Below, piece by piece: positions 6,357-7,157 of a DNA stretch of 7,157 bases; position 1 is the first letter of the stretch; the number at the start of each line of letters is the position of its first letter. The notes below the pieces were generated by a model. It saw only the letters and a list, made by a program, of their open reading frames with translations. It did not search any database and was not told where the DNA came from. The position numbers were made by a program, and so were the translations under genes. The DNA is taken from positions 1 to 7,157 of the forward strand of contig JAEEQI010000125.1 in NCBI GenBank assembly GCA_016285215.1, read 5' to 3'. This DNA is from Bacteroidales bacterium. Its GTDB lineage: Bacteria > Bacteroidota > Bacteroidia > Bacteroidales > UBA932.

Positions 6357-7009
6357 TGAAGCTTTCTAAAGGAAATAAGTTACTGATCCTGGGGATCCTC
6401 CTTGTTGTCATTGACCAGATCATCAAGGTCCTGGTCAAGACAAATATGCACATCGGACAGCATATCTATGTGATAGGCAATTGGTTCCAGATTCTCTTCA
6501 TAGAAAATGAGGGGATGGCTTTCGGAATGAAGTTCGGTGGTGCGATTGGGAAGTTCCTCCTGTCATTTTTCCGGATAGGCCTTTTCGCCGCCCTTTGCTG
6601 GTGGATATCCTCACTCGTCAAGAAGTCAGTTGATGAAGACGGTAAGCCGGCTCTGCTGGCCAATGGTGCCAAGAGGGTCCCTACTGGGGTGCTGATAGGT
6701 CTCACATTGATAACAGCCGGTGCCTTCGGGAATATTATCGACAGCCTGTTCTATGGCCTCATTTTCGATTACGCTCCGTTTATGTTCGGCAGGGTGGTCG
6801 ATATGCTCTATTTTCCTATAATAGACACTACGTGGCCAACTTGGATGCCATTTGTCGGAGGCAAGGATTTCCTTTTCTTCGCTCCGGTGTTCAACTTTGC
6901 GGACAGTTGTGTGACAGTTGGAGCCCTATATCTCATCTTCTTCCAATACAGGTTTTTCGCCCGTGACGACCAGCCGGATGATAAACTTGCCTCAGGTGAG
7001 AAGAAATAA
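6356..7009 (+). CDS. lspA: Lipoprotein signal peptidase (signal peptidase II)
   Basis: LspA is an inner-membrane aspartyl protease that cuts the signal peptide from diacylated prolipoproteins, N-terminal to the lipobox cysteine. The 217-residue protein shows all family blocks: ILLVVIDQIIK (14-24), ENEGMAFGM (50-58), GNIIDS (125-130), GRVVDM with catalytic Asp149, and FNFADS with catalytic Asp183. Four membrane segments fall near 8-27, 64-86, 110-136 and 185-198. It is longer than E. coli LspA (164 residues) because of a charged loop at about 88-108 and a Trp/Pro/Gly-rich insert at about 152-175 between the catalytic motifs; the Bacteroidota form is generally long. The start is GTG, overlapping the previous TAG (TAGTG), so translation is probably coupled. 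The lipoprotein at the left of this window would be one of its substrates. Confidence 0.96.
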   Translation: MKLSKGNKLLILGILLVVIDQIIKVLVKTNMHIGQHIYVIGNWFQILFIENEGMAFGMKFGGAIGKFLLSFFRIGLFAALCWWISSLVKKSVDEDGKPALLANGAKRVPTGVLIGLTLITAGAFGNIIDSLFYGLIFDYAPFMFGRVVDMLYFPIIDTTWPTWMPFVGGKDFLFFAPVFNFADSCVTVGALYLIFFQYRFFARDDQPDDKLASGEKK

Positions 7010-7010
7010 T

Positions 7011-7041
7011 TTTGGCAGGACGGATTTTATCTTTATCTTTG
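7011..7041 (+). promoter_or_regulatory. Promoter of tRNA-Ser(UGA)
   Basis: TTTG at 7011-7014 and TATCTTTG at 7034-7041 are separated by exactly 19 bases. This is a full match to the Bacteroidota housekeeping promoter TTTG-N19-TAnnTTTG. Initiation near 7047-7049 would give a precursor with about 20 bases of 5' leader. The -33 element begins two bases after the lspA stop codon. Confidence 0.75.
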
Positions 7042-7067
7042 CAGTCCGCTGAATGTAGCAAAATATT

Positions 7068-7152
7068 GGAGGTGTGGCCGAGTGGTCGATGGCGGCAGTC
7101 TTGAAAACTGTTGAACGGCAACGTTCCGGGGGTTCGAATCCCTCCGCCTCCG
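7068..7152 (+). tRNA. trnS: tRNA-Ser, anticodon UGA
   Basis: A complete class II tRNA of 85 bases folds by eye. The acceptor stem is GGAGGTG (7068-7074) with CGCCTCC (7145-7151), including one T-G pair, and the discriminator base is G7152. A 3-bp D stem pairs 7077-7079 with 7091-7093. The anticodon loop CTTGAAA (7100-7106) carries TGA at 7102-7104. The long variable arm GAACG-GCAA-CGTTC pairs perfectly (the 5' G of the arm, 7113, with C7126), typical of serine tRNA. The T arm is GGGGG-TTCGAAT-CCCTC. A36-A37-A38 is the usual context for MiaA-type isopentenylation. The next bases are CGC, so CCA is not encoded and must be added after transcription. It decodes UCA and other UCN codons. Confidence 0.97.
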
Positions 7153-7157
7153 CGCAA

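Noticed and set aside
6933..7157. Minus-strand open frame containing GGGIRTPGTLPFNSFQDC-like sequence
   Set aside because: This is the well-known false protein produced by translating the antisense strand of a serine tRNA gene.

Overview
The window looks like chromosomal housekeeping DNA from a moderately GC-rich member of the Bacteroidota, most likely order Bacteroidales. Four things suggest this. Starts sit in A-rich leaders with no clear Shine-Dalgarno. Promoters fit the Bacteroidota pattern TTTG-N19-TAnnTTTG. The ileS - DksA/TraR-like - lspA order is one I know from this group. The proteins are Bacteroidales-type: a eukaryote-like IleRS, a DksA relative with one cysteine, and a long LspA. 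Genus cannot be fixed from the sequence alone.

Layout: positions 2-127 are the 3' end of a HIT-family hydrolase gene. It overlaps a lipoprotein gene (114-1223) with a thioredoxin-like fold that has lost its CXXC. That gene overlaps tsaB (1223-1909) by one base; TsaB belongs to the tRNA t6A37 synthesis machinery. A CvpA-family membrane protein (1893-2390, minus strand) converges on tsaB with a 17-bp overlap. A short AT-rich divergent promoter region (2391-2458) separates it from ileS (2459-5902). ileS is followed by a DksA/TraR-like regulator (5928-6356) and lspA (6356-7009), coupled by a one-base stop/start overlap. A tRNA-Ser(UGA) gene (7068-7152) ends the window with its own near-perfect promoter. 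No stretch over 300 bases lacks a gene.

Functionally this is a translation and envelope neighbourhood: tRNA modification (TsaB), tRNA charging (IleRS), a tRNA, a transcription regulator of the stringent-response family, and lipoprotein maturation (LspA).

No new multi-gene system is visible. The most notable signals are these. (1) Codon usage and composition change sharply inside ileS near 4.9-5.0 kb and the new style persists to the end of lspA. This implies homologous replacement or a chimeric assembly. (2) IleRS carries a swapped GXHH signature instead of HXGH, the variant linked to very strong mupirocin resistance. (3) A dispersed repeat that translates as HSERSEES sits in frame inside tsaB. 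(4) Two proteins, the thioredoxin-like lipoprotein and the DksA relative, have lost the cysteines that define their families.
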